From Opitutia bacterium (GTDB lineage Bacteria; Verrucomicrobiota; Verrucomicrobiia; Opitutales; Coraliomargaritaceae), in NCBI GenBank assembly GCA_029252625.1, contig JAQXBA010000049.1, positions 1 through 32,212 of the forward strand: DNA of 32,212 bases, in the 5' to 3' direction. Below are positions 16,365-25,128 of the stretch, piece by piece. Each line of letters begins with the position of its first letter. Positions within the stretch are counted from its first letter, which is position 1. Below the pieces are notes generated by a model. It was not told where the DNA came from and did not search any database. It worked only from the letters and a program-made list of their open reading frames with translations. Both the position numbers and the translations under genes were made by a program.

Positions 16365-18815
16365 ATGTTGATTCTAAGTAATGGAACTCCTAAGTCTGCA
16401 ACCTCGCTGTTTTGTTATTATACTCGGAGGTTGGTTCAGCATGTCTCAGGGGATGCCGCCGAGCTCGAGTTGATTAAGCAAAATGACGCAGGCAAGTTTA
16501 ATGGTGTGGGGTATTTCGTTTCTGGTTTTAATGCTGAAGTTCTTGAGCAGTTACTTGAGATTGTTAAAGAACATGGGCCTTTGGTGGTTAAGATGCACTC
16601 TAGCATGTTTCCTGAATTAGAGCAGGCACTCGTTGATGGTCGGTGCTTTATGACGTATGGCTACCGTGATCCACGTGATATGATTTTGTCTGCTCGTGAT
16701 CACCATCGGCGAATCGAGAAAAAGGATGGCAAGCAGGTATTGTATCAATTCTCGTCTAATGATAATGCGATTAAACATGCAAAAATGTGGGCAGTTAAAA
16801 GTCTGAGTCATATCGATCAGGACTCTGTGCACACATATAGTTATGAGGATTTAGTTGGATCGCCAGATGTCGCTCTGCGTCGATTAGCTCGGTATTTAAA
16901 TATAGAGATATCAGATGAACTGATTCATTCTTTGATTGATGAAGAGAAGGCGAGTCGAGCGCGTGGGGTGAATGAATTAAACAAGGCGGTATTAACACGC
17001 TTTGAGGCAGAAATGGCCCCAGAGTTACTGGAGCGCTGTAATCTCGAAATGAGTGAAGAAATCACTGCTTTAGGCTATGTTGTTCCGGCGCGAGAGGATG
17101 ATTCTGATGTTAAGTGTGATGATGGTTATAATGTGACGTTATGCGACACTGACGATTCTCAATTAATTAATTTTAATGAGCCAGAAGAGCATAAGGGGAA
17201 GCAGTTTCGTTGGACCAAGAGCGTCTCTTCGATCTGGCTTTCACTTAATAGGAAGGATCATTTGTGCCGTGTTGACACCTGTTCCTTGAGGCGTTCGCTG
17301 CCTCGGGTCGGAGTGGCTGTATATGTAAATGATCAACGTATTCCTGTAGAAGACCTACGAGTGCACTCGAGTTCTATAGAGTTCATTGTTAGATCTGCGA
17401 GTGTCGAAGCCGCTGGAGCGCAATTGTTGACATTTACAGTTGCCCCATCGGTATCCATCAAAGATGGCAGGGAGTTGGGTATCCCTATGGGGACGTTGAC
17501 GGTTGAGCCTTGGTCTGGTCAGACGCTCGGGATTCCCTTTCGTGCGAAGAAAAGACTCCGTCACCTCGTCGGTAAAAAAACTAGAATTCCTGAGCCTGTG
17601 CTTCCTGTTTGGCAATATCGAGAGTTCATGAAGCCGACTGCAACTGTGTTGGCTAAAACTGCGGAGCTACCAGGGGAGGCGTTGCCCTGTGTCGATCGTC
17701 TAATCGTGTCTCACTCCGAGATTAATGGTCGGCATGGCACTGGCATTTTACTGCAGCACTTGTTTCCCGACATTGCTGACTATGGAGTGCTTCTTACGGG
17801 TAGATACTATGGAGGTAAGTGTGTTTCGACTCGTTATTTAGTCAGTTATGTAGGTGCTACAAGTGAAGCTCGCCAAAAAGTGTATGCAAAGGTGTTGGAG
17901 AGTTTCGCGCATCATCCTCCACGGCAGGTATATGTTGTGCCGTATACGGATAAAGATTTCCACCTAGCGATTGCACTCAAAGATATTTTCCAGTGTGAAA
18001 TCTGTATTCATATTATGGACGACAATCATCTCTTTGGTGGAAAGGTCCGTGAGGATGTGATCGCTGAAGCCCTGTCTAAGGCAGACATAGTTTTCGGTAT
18101 TTCAACTGAGTTGGTGCATGCGTATCAGGAAAAATTCAAAATAGAGGTGAGCTATCTTCCGCCTCTTGTTCCCGATGATTGGATCGGGATGACATCTGAC
18201 TATCAATTGCCACTGCTAGAGCGTCCAGTGATGATTGGTAATATCTGGTCCTCCGATTGGTTGAAGAAACTCATGGATCTGCTTGTTGAAGCTGACGTCA
18301 AAGTGGATTGGTATGCGAATAATCCTAAAGCAAAGAAGATGCTGCAGCATGTCGATAGCATGGAGGATCATGGTCTGTATCGTCATGCGCCTCTAGACCA
18401 TGAAACAGATTTATTACAGAAAGATTTTGGTGCTCGTCTCTATACCTTGGTTCCTACGGGGCCACTGGATGGTGAAGAGGATCCGATGGAGAAGGTGGCG
18501 AGGTTAAGTCTCCCGAGTCGAGTCATATTGCTCGTCGCGGGTGGAGGGTTGCCAGTTCTTGTGGTGGGCAGTCGTGAGTCTGCAGTCGCTCGGTTCGTCT
18601 TACAAAATGAGATTGGATGTGTTGTTTCTTACGACGCAGAGGATTTTAATCGGGGGGTAGTAAACATTACAGAATCTGAAAATAATGCGCGCTATCGCGC
18701 GAATGCAAAACGTATTGCACCGCTATTCTCTTGCTCGGGAATCGAGGATTGGATTTGGGATTCGACGAGTGCTCAGCGTCCTATTGATGATCGGTTCGAG
18801 CGTATGATGGATTAG
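16365..18815 (+). CDS. Sulfotransferase fused to a GT-B glycosyltransferase-like domain
   Basis: An 816-residue protein with three parts. Residues 1-240 are a PAPS-dependent sulfotransferase: the 5'-phosphosulfate loop ILSNGTPKSATSLFCYY (3-19) and the 3'-phosphate motif YGYRDPRDMILSARDHH (98-114, R101 and S109). Residues about 260-430 form a beta-rich linker with no family I recognise. Residues about 440-816 resemble a GT-B glycosyltransferase: a Rossmann-like start (VDRLIVSHSEINGRHGTG), HIMDDN, a second half beginning near PVMIGNIWSSDW, and SLPSRVILLVAGGGLPVLVVG, which resembles the GT4-type donor-binding loop. It probably adds a sugar and a sulfate to the same glycan. The sulfotransferase call is firm; the GT-B call is fold-level only. 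It follows the ABC exporter and may share its transcript. Confidence 0.8.
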   Translation: MLILSNGTPKSATSLFCYYTRRLVQHVSGDAAELELIKQNDAGKFNGVGYFVSGFNAEVLEQLLEIVKEHGPLVVKMHSSMFPELEQALVDGRCFMTYGYRDPRDMILSARDHHRRIEKKDGKQVLYQFSSNDNAIKHAKMWAVKSLSHIDQDSVHTYSYEDLVGSPDVALRRLARYLNIEISDELIHSLIDEEKASRARGVNELNKAVLTRFEAEMAPELLERCNLEMSEEITALGYVVPAREDDSDVKCDDGYNVTLCDTDDSQLINFNEPEEHKGKQFRWTKSVSSIWLSLNRKDHLCRVDTCSLRRSLPRVGVAVYVNDQRIPVEDLRVHSSSIEFIVRSASVEAAGAQLLTFTVAPSVSIKDGRELGIPMGTLTVEPWSGQTLGIPFRAKKRLRHLVGKKTRIPEPVLPVWQYREFMKPTATVLAKTAELPGEALPCVDRLIVSHSEINGRHGTGILLQHLFPDIADYGVLLTGRYYGGKCVSTRYLVSYVGATSEARQKVYAKVLESFAHHPPRQVYVVPYTDKDFHLAIALKDIFQCEICIHIMDDNHLFGGKVREDVIAEALSKADIVFGISTELVHAYQEKFKIEVSYLPPLVPDDWIGMTSDYQLPLLERPVMIGNIWSSDWLKKLMDLLVEADVKVDWYANNPKAKKMLQHVDSMEDHGLYRHAPLDHETDLLQKDFGARLYTLVPTGPLDGEEDPMEKVARLSLPSRVILLVAGGGLPVLVVGSRESAVARFVLQNEIGCVVSYDAEDFNRGVVNITESENNARYRANAKRIAPLFSCSGIEDWIWDSTSAQRPIDDRFERMMD

Positions 18816-18906
18816 GACTTCTCGGTTCGAGCTTCCTGATGGTATGTGTCTAGTCGATCAGAATTGATGTGGGCAGGTTCCACGCATTTGCATCATGCTG
18901 TCACGA

Positions 18907-19602
18907 TCACTCAGGCGTGTAAGAATAATTGAAGTGTTCAATTTCATAGGCGTATAGTTCCTCGATCACTTTGTGGGCAGGTTTCGAATATAATTCTGGT
19001 GGTGTGATGGATGGGTCTCGATGGTGACCTTTGAAGTGTGGCAGCGAGGATTCATTTCGTGGTAAGTCTAAGATTTCGCAGATGCTTTGAATGTCCTCTT
19101 CCATGTGTTCAAATCGAATGAATTTGTCCATGCAGGGAGTATTATTGATTAAATATTGGCGTTTGTCTATTGGAGGACCAGACTCTTTTAACCAGCTCAG
19201 AAAATGGTGCTGCTGTTGTGACAGTGTCGGGTGTTTTATTCTTTGAATGACTCGTGTTCTGAAACTGGGATCGATATTCTTGCCGAAATGAAAGTAGCCA
19301 GAGATGGCCTTATCCCAAGGGTTACGTATTGAGCAGAACTTGAAATAACTATTCCATTTTTCATCGCCAATTAGTGTTTTTATCTCATCTGCAGGCATAT
19401 GGTTATACCATTTTGATTTGCGGCGACTGGATGAAGATCGTTCGCCTATGATTCCGTAATCCGATTCATAGGAGTCCCTCCCGTGTAGTTGTTCCCACTC
19501 TCCTTCTGGTTGGCAGAATGGTTCGAAGTAAGACTCGATAGATGTCCCAGCAGTTTTAGCCGTTTTTGTGTAGATAAACTTGTAGCGATGACTGATGAGC
19601 AT
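18907..19602 (-). CDS. Sulfotransferase family 2 protein
   Basis: A 231-residue sulfotransferase. The PAPS-binding loop is KFIYTKTAKTAGTSIES (8-24) and the 3'-phosphate motif is FKFCSIRNPWDKAISGYF (87-104, with R93 and S101). The N-terminus MLISHRYKFI closely resembles that of the next sulfotransferase upstream (MLISDKYRFI), so the two look like ancient tandem paralogues. The family sulfates carbohydrate hydroxyls using PAPS; no PAPS-synthesis genes are in the window. The DNA is AT-richer than the flanking housekeeping genes by eye, consistent with acquired sequence. It is convergent with the sulfotransferase-glycosyltransferase gene, with 91 bp between them and no clear terminator. Confidence 0.87.
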   Translation of the reverse strand: MLISHRYKFIYTKTAKTAGTSIESYFEPFCQPEGEWEQLHGRDSYESDYGIIGERSSSSRRKSKWYNHMPADEIKTLIGDEKWNSYFKFCSIRNPWDKAISGYFHFGKNIDPSFRTRVIQRIKHPTLSQQQHHFLSWLKESGPPIDKRQYLINNTPCMDKFIRFEHMEEDIQSICEILDLPRNESSLPHFKGHHRDPSITPPELYSKPAHKVIEELYAYEIEHFNYSYTPE

Positions 19603-19712
19603 GACAGGGATTTTTGGGGGTGACTTGGCGGCGAAAGGATTGAATCAGTCTGTAGTGGTGGATCTCTTCGCTGCTTTCTTCAGTGAGAGTTAGTTGTTTA
19701 AGTCTTATATTT

Positions 19713-20447
19713 CTAGGAAGAGATTGTGCTATAATTGAAATTCTTAAAGTCGGCCGCAAAGGTCTTATTGATGATACGTAGCGTTTTACGAGTATATTTG
19801 TTGATGTATTGAGGCTGTCTGGTTTCGTGGTTCGAGCTGTTCATGTCCTTTCCGAGCACGTTGGCGTTCGCCTTTGAGCGGGGCTCGAAGTGAATCTGCT
19901 TACAAAGGGTTTCGAAGTCTTTCTCGAAGGTTTCGACGTGGCCAATGCGGTCCATTTGGCATACTTGATTGAGATGCGTATATTTTGATATCGCTTTAAA
20001 CTGCTCAGGTTTCTTCTGCACGAAACGATTGAAGTCATAATTCACTTCTTCCAATCGTTTTTGCATGTGTAGAATGTATTTGAGCTTATTTTTATATACG
20101 AATTGCTCGTTAGCGCTGAGCGGAGCGGTGGGTGCATCCTGTTCGATCTCGATCAGCTGTTTCTCATTGTTCTTAATGATCCAGTTGAACCATGAATAGA
20201 TGCGGTCGTATGGATTTCTGACGAAGCATGCTTTGTAGTAGTCGGAACGGCTCTGGTAGGCTTGCAGTTTACTAGCGTCTTTGGCCGTGACGTGCTTTGT
20301 GAGTAGCTTGCCCAGTTCTTCGTTATATTGAGGGGTTCCACCATATTCGGAGACATCACTGATGCCTCTGAGCCGAATTTGAAGTGTGGTGGTCGCACAC
20401 TTTTGTGGAAGCATCAATATGAACCTATATTTATCGGAAATAAGCAT
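19713..20447 (-). CDS. Sulfotransferase family 2 protein
   Basis: A 244-residue sulfotransferase. The 5'-phosphosulfate loop is FILMLPQKCATTTLQIRL (9-26), with PQKCATTTL replacing the usual PK-GTT/S pattern, and the 3'-phosphate motif is KACFVRNPYDRIYSWFNWI (72-90, R77 and S85). A Lys/Glu-rich helical middle follows. It lies 110 bp upstream of its paralogue at 18907 and only 15 bp downstream of the NTF2-like gene, so it could be read through from the guaB-purA transcript. Its substrate is most likely a hydroxyl on the glycan handled by the neighbouring genes (inference). Confidence 0.87.
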   Translation of the reverse strand: MLISDKYRFILMLPQKCATTTLQIRLRGISDVSEYGGTPQYNEELGKLLTKHVTAKDASKLQAYQSRSDYYKACFVRNPYDRIYSWFNWIIKNNEKQLIEIEQDAPTAPLSANEQFVYKNKLKYILHMQKRLEEVNYDFNRFVQKKPEQFKAISKYTHLNQVCQMDRIGHVETFEKDFETLCKQIHFEPRSKANANVLGKDMNSSNHETRQPQYINKYTRKTLRIINKTFAADFKNFNYSTISS

Positions 20448-20462
20448 CTCGGTAGAGTCGCA

Positions 20463-20837
20463 CTACGAGTCTGCCGCATCCGCTTCGCCTTCTTCCTCGC
20501 CAAACTCATCTTCTTGGCGTGCGAGGCAGTATGACGTGATTTCGTAGATCGTGTCTTCTTCGATGGTGTAGATGTCGCAGTAGTGGATATCAGAGTCGAG
20601 GTCGTTGCCTTCGACGATCACATGGAACTTACCCTCAATGGTGCGCATGTTTTTGAAGTTCGGGTTGCCCTCAGCTTCAGCTTCCTTACAGGTAGCTTCA
20701 ATGCCTGCTTTGCCGACGATGATGTGATCGCCTACGATGTGCCACTCCGCTTCGTCAGCAATTTGTGGCAGTGCTTTGGCAGATTGGCCAAGAGAGAAGG
20801 CTTCACAGGCCGCGATGATTTTTGGTTTCATAGACAT
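20463..20837 (-). CDS. NTF2/SnoaL-like protein coupled to purA
   Basis: A 124-residue protein of the NTF2/SnoaL-like superfamily: a short helical start (IIAACEAFSLGQSAKAL), AEWHIVGDHIIVGKAGI, FHVIVEGNDLDSDIHYCDIYTIEEDTIYEITSYCLARQ, then an acidic low-complexity tail. Its substrate cannot be predicted. The ATG overlaps the purA stop by one base (TAATG), so translation is probably coupled; an alternative ATG two codons later (20831) is possible. A copy of its last 20 or so codons lies at 12446, near the other end of the glycan block, which makes it a likely boundary marker for whatever event placed that block here. Confidence 0.75.
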   Translation of the reverse strand: MSMKPKIIAACEAFSLGQSAKALPQIADEAEWHIVGDHIIVGKAGIEATCKEAEAEGNPNFKNMRTIEGKFHVIVEGNDLDSDIHYCDIYTIEEDTIYEITSYCLARQEDEFGEEEGEADAADS

Positions 20838-22384
20838 TACTTTGCGAGTTTCAGTAGTTCTTCGACAGCCGGCACGTCTTTGATGATTTGGCTCGGCTCC
20901 GGGCCGACGCCGATGTAGCGCAAATTAGGGATTTTGTTCTTGTTCTGGTCGCCGTGGTTGGCGACGTCGACGAGTGCCTTGAGCATCCATGCGACGTAAA
21001 GCTTCGCAGCCTCGGGGAGGTCGGCAAAGTTGCGCACGCCGGAGATGTCTTCGCTCCAGCCAGGCACTGTTTTGTAAACAGGCTTGAGGGTGCGGCGGTA
21101 GGTGTCGTCGCGTGGCACGTGGTAGACCACGTTGCCTGCTGTATCCTCGTAGCCAATACAGATTTGCAGGTCGCCTTGCCAGTCGCCGGAGTGGCTGAGT
21201 GCGTCGAGCTTGTTGAGCACGAGGTCCTGGTAGCCGCCGTAGCGCAGGGCGTCGCCCTTTTCCACTGCGTCATACCAGCCAACCATACGTTGACGGCCAG
21301 TAGTGGCACCAAACTCGATCATACGCAGCTGCCTGCTGAGTGGGTGGTCGAGGTCGATTTCGGAAATGAATACGTGTGTACCGACTTTGGTGTCGTAAGC
21401 CTTGCAGCAGCCGACGTTGTGAATCGCTTGCGCAGGGATGCCTGCGGACTGGAAGAACTCCGGCGTAAAGGTATGTGAGGCGGTGACGTTGGGCGCGAAG
21501 CCGTGGCGCTTATCGAGCCAGTAGGCTTGGCCGAATTCACCAATGATGTAGTTGCCGTCATCTTGGGCGCGGAGGATCAGTTCGCGCACGTCGCAGACTT
21601 GTGGTGCGAGGATTTGTCCTGCTGACCAATACGCTTCGATCAGTGCCTCGATGTTCAAAGTGAATGGCGCGTCCCCAGCGAAGAGGCTGAAGTCGAACTC
21701 GGCCTCGGTGAAGGCGCCGCTGTCGATGACTTCCTTGTTGGCGCGTGTTTCGGCACTGGTGAGGGTGTCAAATAGGCTAGCCCAGCGCTCGGGTGCGACT
21801 TGGCAGACGTGCTCGATGATGCGCAGTGCGCGGTCGGCGCGATTGCGGAGCTTAGTGACAAAGACTTCTTTCGGGCCGCGGAAGTCGGCGTAGAAAATTT
21901 GGAATTGGCCGACTTCGTCGAGGTAGGCGGGGGTGATCCCGCGACCAGTGGAGCCGCGTGGGTCGTCCTTGAGGACGTGCACGCGGTAGTCTTCGAATGC
22001 GAGGTCGAGTAGGCGGTGGCAGACATCGGAAACTAGGCAACGCTCGTCAATCGCTAGGCGCTTGAGGGCGACGTGGCCGTTTTGCTCGGCGTAAGCGACT
22101 TCCCACAGAAACTTGCGCGGATCGGCGACGACGCCGCAACCGATTGGCAGATGTGGCACGTGTGGGTCAGCGACGCCTCCTGGAAGGAGGTTGAGCTTGA
22201 GGCCTGCAACGGTGTGCCCCGAGTTGGAGCCACCGTTGACTTTCATGACCGCGGCTACGGAGTCCTGGCGGCCAGTGATATCGCGAAGTTCATTGACGAT
22301 TTCGAGGATGACGCGGCCTTTGCCTTCGTCGCCTGTGGAAATACCGGTATCGGCAATGAGTTGTGAGGAAAATGGAGTGAGCAT
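20837..22384 (-). CDS. purA: Adenylosuccinate synthetase, divergent long form
   Basis: A 515-residue PurA-family GTPase that would ligate aspartate to IMP, the first step to AMP. Family landmarks are visible: GDEGKGR (18-24, with catalytic Asp D19), [10 protein letters not shown] (catalytic His H57), [55 protein letters not shown] and a C-terminal IGVGPEP in place of the usual GPDR. It is about 80 residues longer than E. coli PurA, and several motifs are off consensus (LLPGG for LLPSG). PurZ-type enzymes lack the catalytic Asp, which is present here, so PurA activity is favoured. The ATG at 22384 places the GDEGKG loop at the normal distance; a start at 22471 would add an unlikely N-terminus. 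It follows guaB by 101 bp. Confidence 0.82.
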   Translation of the reverse strand: MLTPFSSQLIADTGISTGDEGKGRVILEIVNELRDITGRQDSVAAVMKVNGGSNSGHTVAGLKLNLLPGGVADPHVPHLPIGCGVVADPRKFLWEVAYAEQNGHVALKRLAIDERCLVSDVCHRLLDLAFEDYRVHVLKDDPRGSTGRGITPAYLDEVGQFQIFYADFRGPKEVFVTKLRNRADRALRIIEHVCQVAPERWASLFDTLTSAETRANKEVIDSGAFTEAEFDFSLFAGDAPFTLNIEALIEAYWSAGQILAPQVCDVRELILRAQDDGNYIIGEFGQAYWLDKRHGFAPNVTASHTFTPEFFQSAGIPAQAIHNVGCCKAYDTKVGTHVFISEIDLDHPLSRQLRMIEFGATTGRQRMVGWYDAVEKGDALRYGGYQDLVLNKLDALSHSGDWQGDLQICIGYEDTAGNVVYHVPRDDTYRRTLKPVYKTVPGWSEDISGVRNFADLPEAAKLYVAWMLKALVDVANHGDQNKNKIPNLRYIGVGPEPSQIIKDVPAVEELLKLAK

Positions 22385-22485
22385 TATTTTGAAAAACGGA
22401 AAATCTGAAATTTGGAAAAGCTGAAGGGTGGGCTGCCTGATGTGTGGAAATGGCAGAGTATTTCCCTCCAATGCTCTCGTAGTGA

Positions 22486-24069
22486 TTACTTAGAACTGTC
22501 TGATCCGTGGTCGCTGGTTTTGACGGTGATGACGTCGTGCGGGGAAGATTCTTTCTGGCCTGCTGGGCTGACGCGAATGTAGCGAGCGTTAGCGCGGAGC
22601 TCGGAGAGTGTGGCTGCGCCGAGGTAGCCCATCCCGGATTGGATGCCGCCAACGAGTTCGCGAAGGACGCCGGACAGTGAGCCAGCGGATTCTTTAAGTG
22701 CTTCAATGCCTTCGGCGGCGGCTTTGGTGGCGACGTCTTTGCGGTCGTGGCCGTAGCGAGCGGCGGAGCCGTCTTTCATCGCTGCGCTGCTGCCCATGCC
22801 TCGGTATTGCTTATAAAGCTTGCCGTTGATCTCGATGATTTGGCCGGGTGATTCATGGCAACCTGCGAGAAGGCTGCCACACATAACGCCGTCGGCGAGG
22901 GTGAGCGCTTTGACCATGTCGCCCGATTTGGTGATGCCACCGTCGGCCAGAATCGATACGCCCTTATTGCGAGCTGCGATCGAGGCGACGTAGAGCGCGG
23001 TCATCTGTGGGATGCCGACACCTGCGACGATGCGCGTGGTGCAGATCGAGCCAGGGCCTTGACCGATTTTAACCGAGTTGGCACCTGCATCGGCGAGGAA
23101 TTCAACGCCTTCGGCACTGGTCACGTTACCAGCGATCAGGGTCAGGTCTTTAAATTCTTGGCGTAACATACGAATCGAGTCGCCCACGCCCTTGGAGAAT
23201 CCATGTGCGGTGGATACCGCGATGGCGTCGGCACCTTCGTCGACCAGTTGGCCGACGTGGGTAATAATACGATCTTTATCAAGCGAGCCGTCAGTCTTGC
23301 GGTGTGCCGAAATGGCCGCGCCACACATGAGACGGAAGTGCTCGTCACGGGCGGGCTTGACCAACTGATGCGACTCTTCGCTGATGCGCTCGATGTCGCT
23401 CAGTGTGAAGAGGCCACGGAGGCAATCGTGGTCATCGACGATGAGCAGTTTGTGAATGCCGAGGTGCTTGGTGAAAAAGTCGTCGGCAGTCTTGATTGGG
23501 TCATGGCCCATTTCCTTCTCGTTCAGCGAGTAGACTTGCTCGCGTGGGGTCATGGCCTCGGAGACTAGGCGATCGGCGTAGCGTGGTTTGACGGCACGGC
23601 CAGGGAGAAGGCCGAGAAGCTTATTGCCAGCATCCACCACGGGGAAGGTGCTAAAGCCGAAGCCGCGGGAGTCGATGTATTCCAGCACCTCGCCGATCTT
23701 CTGGTCTGGTCCGATTTTGATCGGCTCTTGGATGAAGCCGTGAATGTGGTTCTTTACGCGGGCGACTTCTTTGATCTGCTTCTCATCGCTCATATTGTAA
23801 TGAATGAGTCCAAGGCCGCCGCTGAGTGCCATCTGGATCGCCATCTTCGATTCGGTCACGGTGTCCATGTCGGAAGAGATAATGGGGATCTGTAATTCTA
23901 GCGCGTCGGAAATGCGAGTCGCGAGGTTGGTCTGGCGCGGCAACACATCGGAGTAGAGTGTGGCGAGCGAGACGTCGTCGTAGGTCAATCCAGTCGGTAA
24001 GTTGTTGTGGAAGAACCGATCGGCGGGCTGATAGAAATCTGCGAGACTGGGAGCTGCGTGTGCTTTCAT
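22486..24069 (-). CDS. guaB: IMP dehydrogenase
   Basis: A 527-residue TIM-barrel enzyme with an inserted CBS pair. It oxidises IMP to XMP with NAD, the committed step to GMP. Visible features are LTYDDVSL (28-35), the CBS region (about 120-235), the NAD segment [31 protein letters not shown], catalytic Cys343 in GPGSICTTR, and the C-terminal [19 protein letters not shown] flap. The usual catalytic flap Arg-Tyr is kept (ARYG), while the stretch after it is alanine-rich and shorter than the typical PEGIEG-VP form. It forms a minus-strand purine cluster with purA, pairing the two IMP-consuming branches. It is divergent from menC with 57 bp between starts. Confidence 0.95.
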   Translation of the reverse strand: MKAHAAPSLADFYQPADRFFHNNLPTGLTYDDVSLATLYSDVLPRQTNLATRISDALELQIPIISSDMDTVTESKMAIQMALSGGLGLIHYNMSDEKQIKEVARVKNHIHGFIQEPIKIGPDQKIGEVLEYIDSRGFGFSTFPVVDAGNKLLGLLPGRAVKPRYADRLVSEAMTPREQVYSLNEKEMGHDPIKTADDFFTKHLGIHKLLIVDDHDCLRGLFTLSDIERISEESHQLVKPARDEHFRLMCGAAISAHRKTDGSLDKDRIITHVGQLVDEGADAIAVSTAHGFSKGVGDSIRMLRQEFKDLTLIAGNVTSAEGVEFLADAGANSVKIGQGPGSICTTRIVAGVGIPQMTALYVASIAARNKGVSILADGGITKSGDMVKALTLADGVMCGSLLAGCHESPGQIIEINGKLYKQYRGMGSSAAMKDGSAARYGHDRKDVATKAAAEGIEALKESAGSLSGVLRELVGGIQSGMGYLGAATLSELRANARYIRVSPAGQKESSPHDVITVKTSDHGSDSSK

Positions 24070-24126
24070 AGACTGAATGCAGCAAAAGATTGTCTTTTCT
24101 CAAGTAGAAACGACAGTTTGGGGCAA

Positions 24127-25128
24127 ATGGGTCGTCGCTTTTCTTTCCAAGCTTATCAGAGAATCTTCACGAAGCCGCTTCGCACCGCGCGTGGGGCGTG
24201 GTCGGTACGCCAAGGATTTATTGTCTGCGTAGAGGATGAATCTGGCGTGGGATATGGCGAGATTGCGCCGATACCGGAGTTTGGCAGTGAGACGCTGGCA
24301 GCGGCAGAGGCCTTTTTATGGGGTCTGGTGGCAGATTCCGAGCTGGCAGATGATGTGGCGGCGTTGGCAGCGTTGCCGTGTTGCGCCTTTGGCTTGAGCT
24401 CAGCGCAGGGGCAGATGCTGTCGAATCCGGCCTCGGTCGGTCGGCGTAATTATGAGGTGGCGGCGCTGTTGCCTGCTGGGGCTGCAGGGCTGCGAGTGTT
24501 GCAGGCTAAATTGGCTCGTGGCTATGAGACTTTTAAATGGAAGGTCGGAGTTGACTTTGCTGAAGTGGAGCAGAGTTTGTTTCAAAAAATGATGGCACGA
24601 CTGCCGACCGGGGCGCGTTTGCGATTAGATGCGAATTGCGGATTCAGTATTACCGACCTGGAAAGTTGGTTGTGGGTTTTACAGCGGTATGCCGATCAGG
24701 TTGAATATTTGGAGCAGCCCTTGACTGTTGGCCAGGAGTCATTGATGGCAGAGTATGCCGAGTCGTTTGGTGTGCCGATCGCCTTGGACGAATCGTTAAA
24801 TTCGGCGGCTGGATGGCAGTGGCTGAGGGAATGGCGCGGGCCGTTGGTGGTGAAGCCGGCATTGATGGGCGACATTGCTGCGCTAGTCGAGCGCTTGCGT
24901 CCGGTGGCGGAGCGAGTGGTGATATCCTCTGTTTTTGAGACGGCAGTCGGCCTAGAAAATACGCTGCGAATTGCCGACCAATTACCTGATTATAAGCTAG
25001 CGATTGGGTTTGATACTTTAACAGCGTTTGCCGATGGTCTTTCCCCGCAGAAATCGGCGCCTATTATTAGTGCAGCTGAACGCACAGGATTGACTTCAGA
25101 GACGATATGGAAACAGCTGCCAATCTAG
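24127..25128 (+). CDS. menC: o-Succinylbenzoate synthase
   Basis: A 333-residue enolase-superfamily enzyme that dehydrates SHCHC to o-succinylbenzoate for menaquinone. Motifs are YGEIAPIPEFG, the catalytic KxK (K137 and K139 in FKWKVGV), metal ligands D168 (LRLDANCGF), E196 (YLEQPL) and D221 (IALDESL), catalytic K243 (VVKPALMGD) and ISSVFETAVGL. The ATG at 24127 was chosen because a reading from 24007 would run antisense into guaB and adds a Cys-rich N-terminus foreign to the family. Its 3' end overlaps menE by 22 bp, confirming the pathway assignment. A dipeptide epimerase, the usual confusable relative, is unlikely with menE adjacent. Confidence 0.92.
   Translation: MGRRFSFQAYQRIFTKPLRTARGAWSVRQGFIVCVEDESGVGYGEIAPIPEFGSETLAAAEAFLWGLVADSELADDVAALAALPCCAFGLSSAQGQMLSNPASVGRRNYEVAALLPAGAAGLRVLQAKLARGYETFKWKVGVDFAEVEQSLFQKMMARLPTGARLRLDANCGFSITDLESWLWVLQRYADQVEYLEQPLTVGQESLMAEYAESFGVPIALDESLNSAAGWQWLREWRGPLVVKPALMGDIAALVERLRPVAERVVISSVFETAVGLENTLRIADQLPDYKLAIGFDTLTAFADGLSPQKSAPIISAAERTGLTSETIWKQLPI

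Noticed and set aside
20888-21478. 196-codon open frame antisense to purA
   Set aside because: It is a codon-bias shadow of purA with no recognisable motif.
22385-22471. Upstream start for purA at 22471
   Set aside because: The extra 29 residues do not resemble PurA, and the ATG at 22384 puts the GTP/IMP loop near the N-terminus as expected.
24007-24126. Upstream start for menC at 24007
   Set aside because: It lies antisense over the guaB start and encodes a Cys-rich segment foreign to MenC; the ATG at 24127 precedes the family N-terminus.
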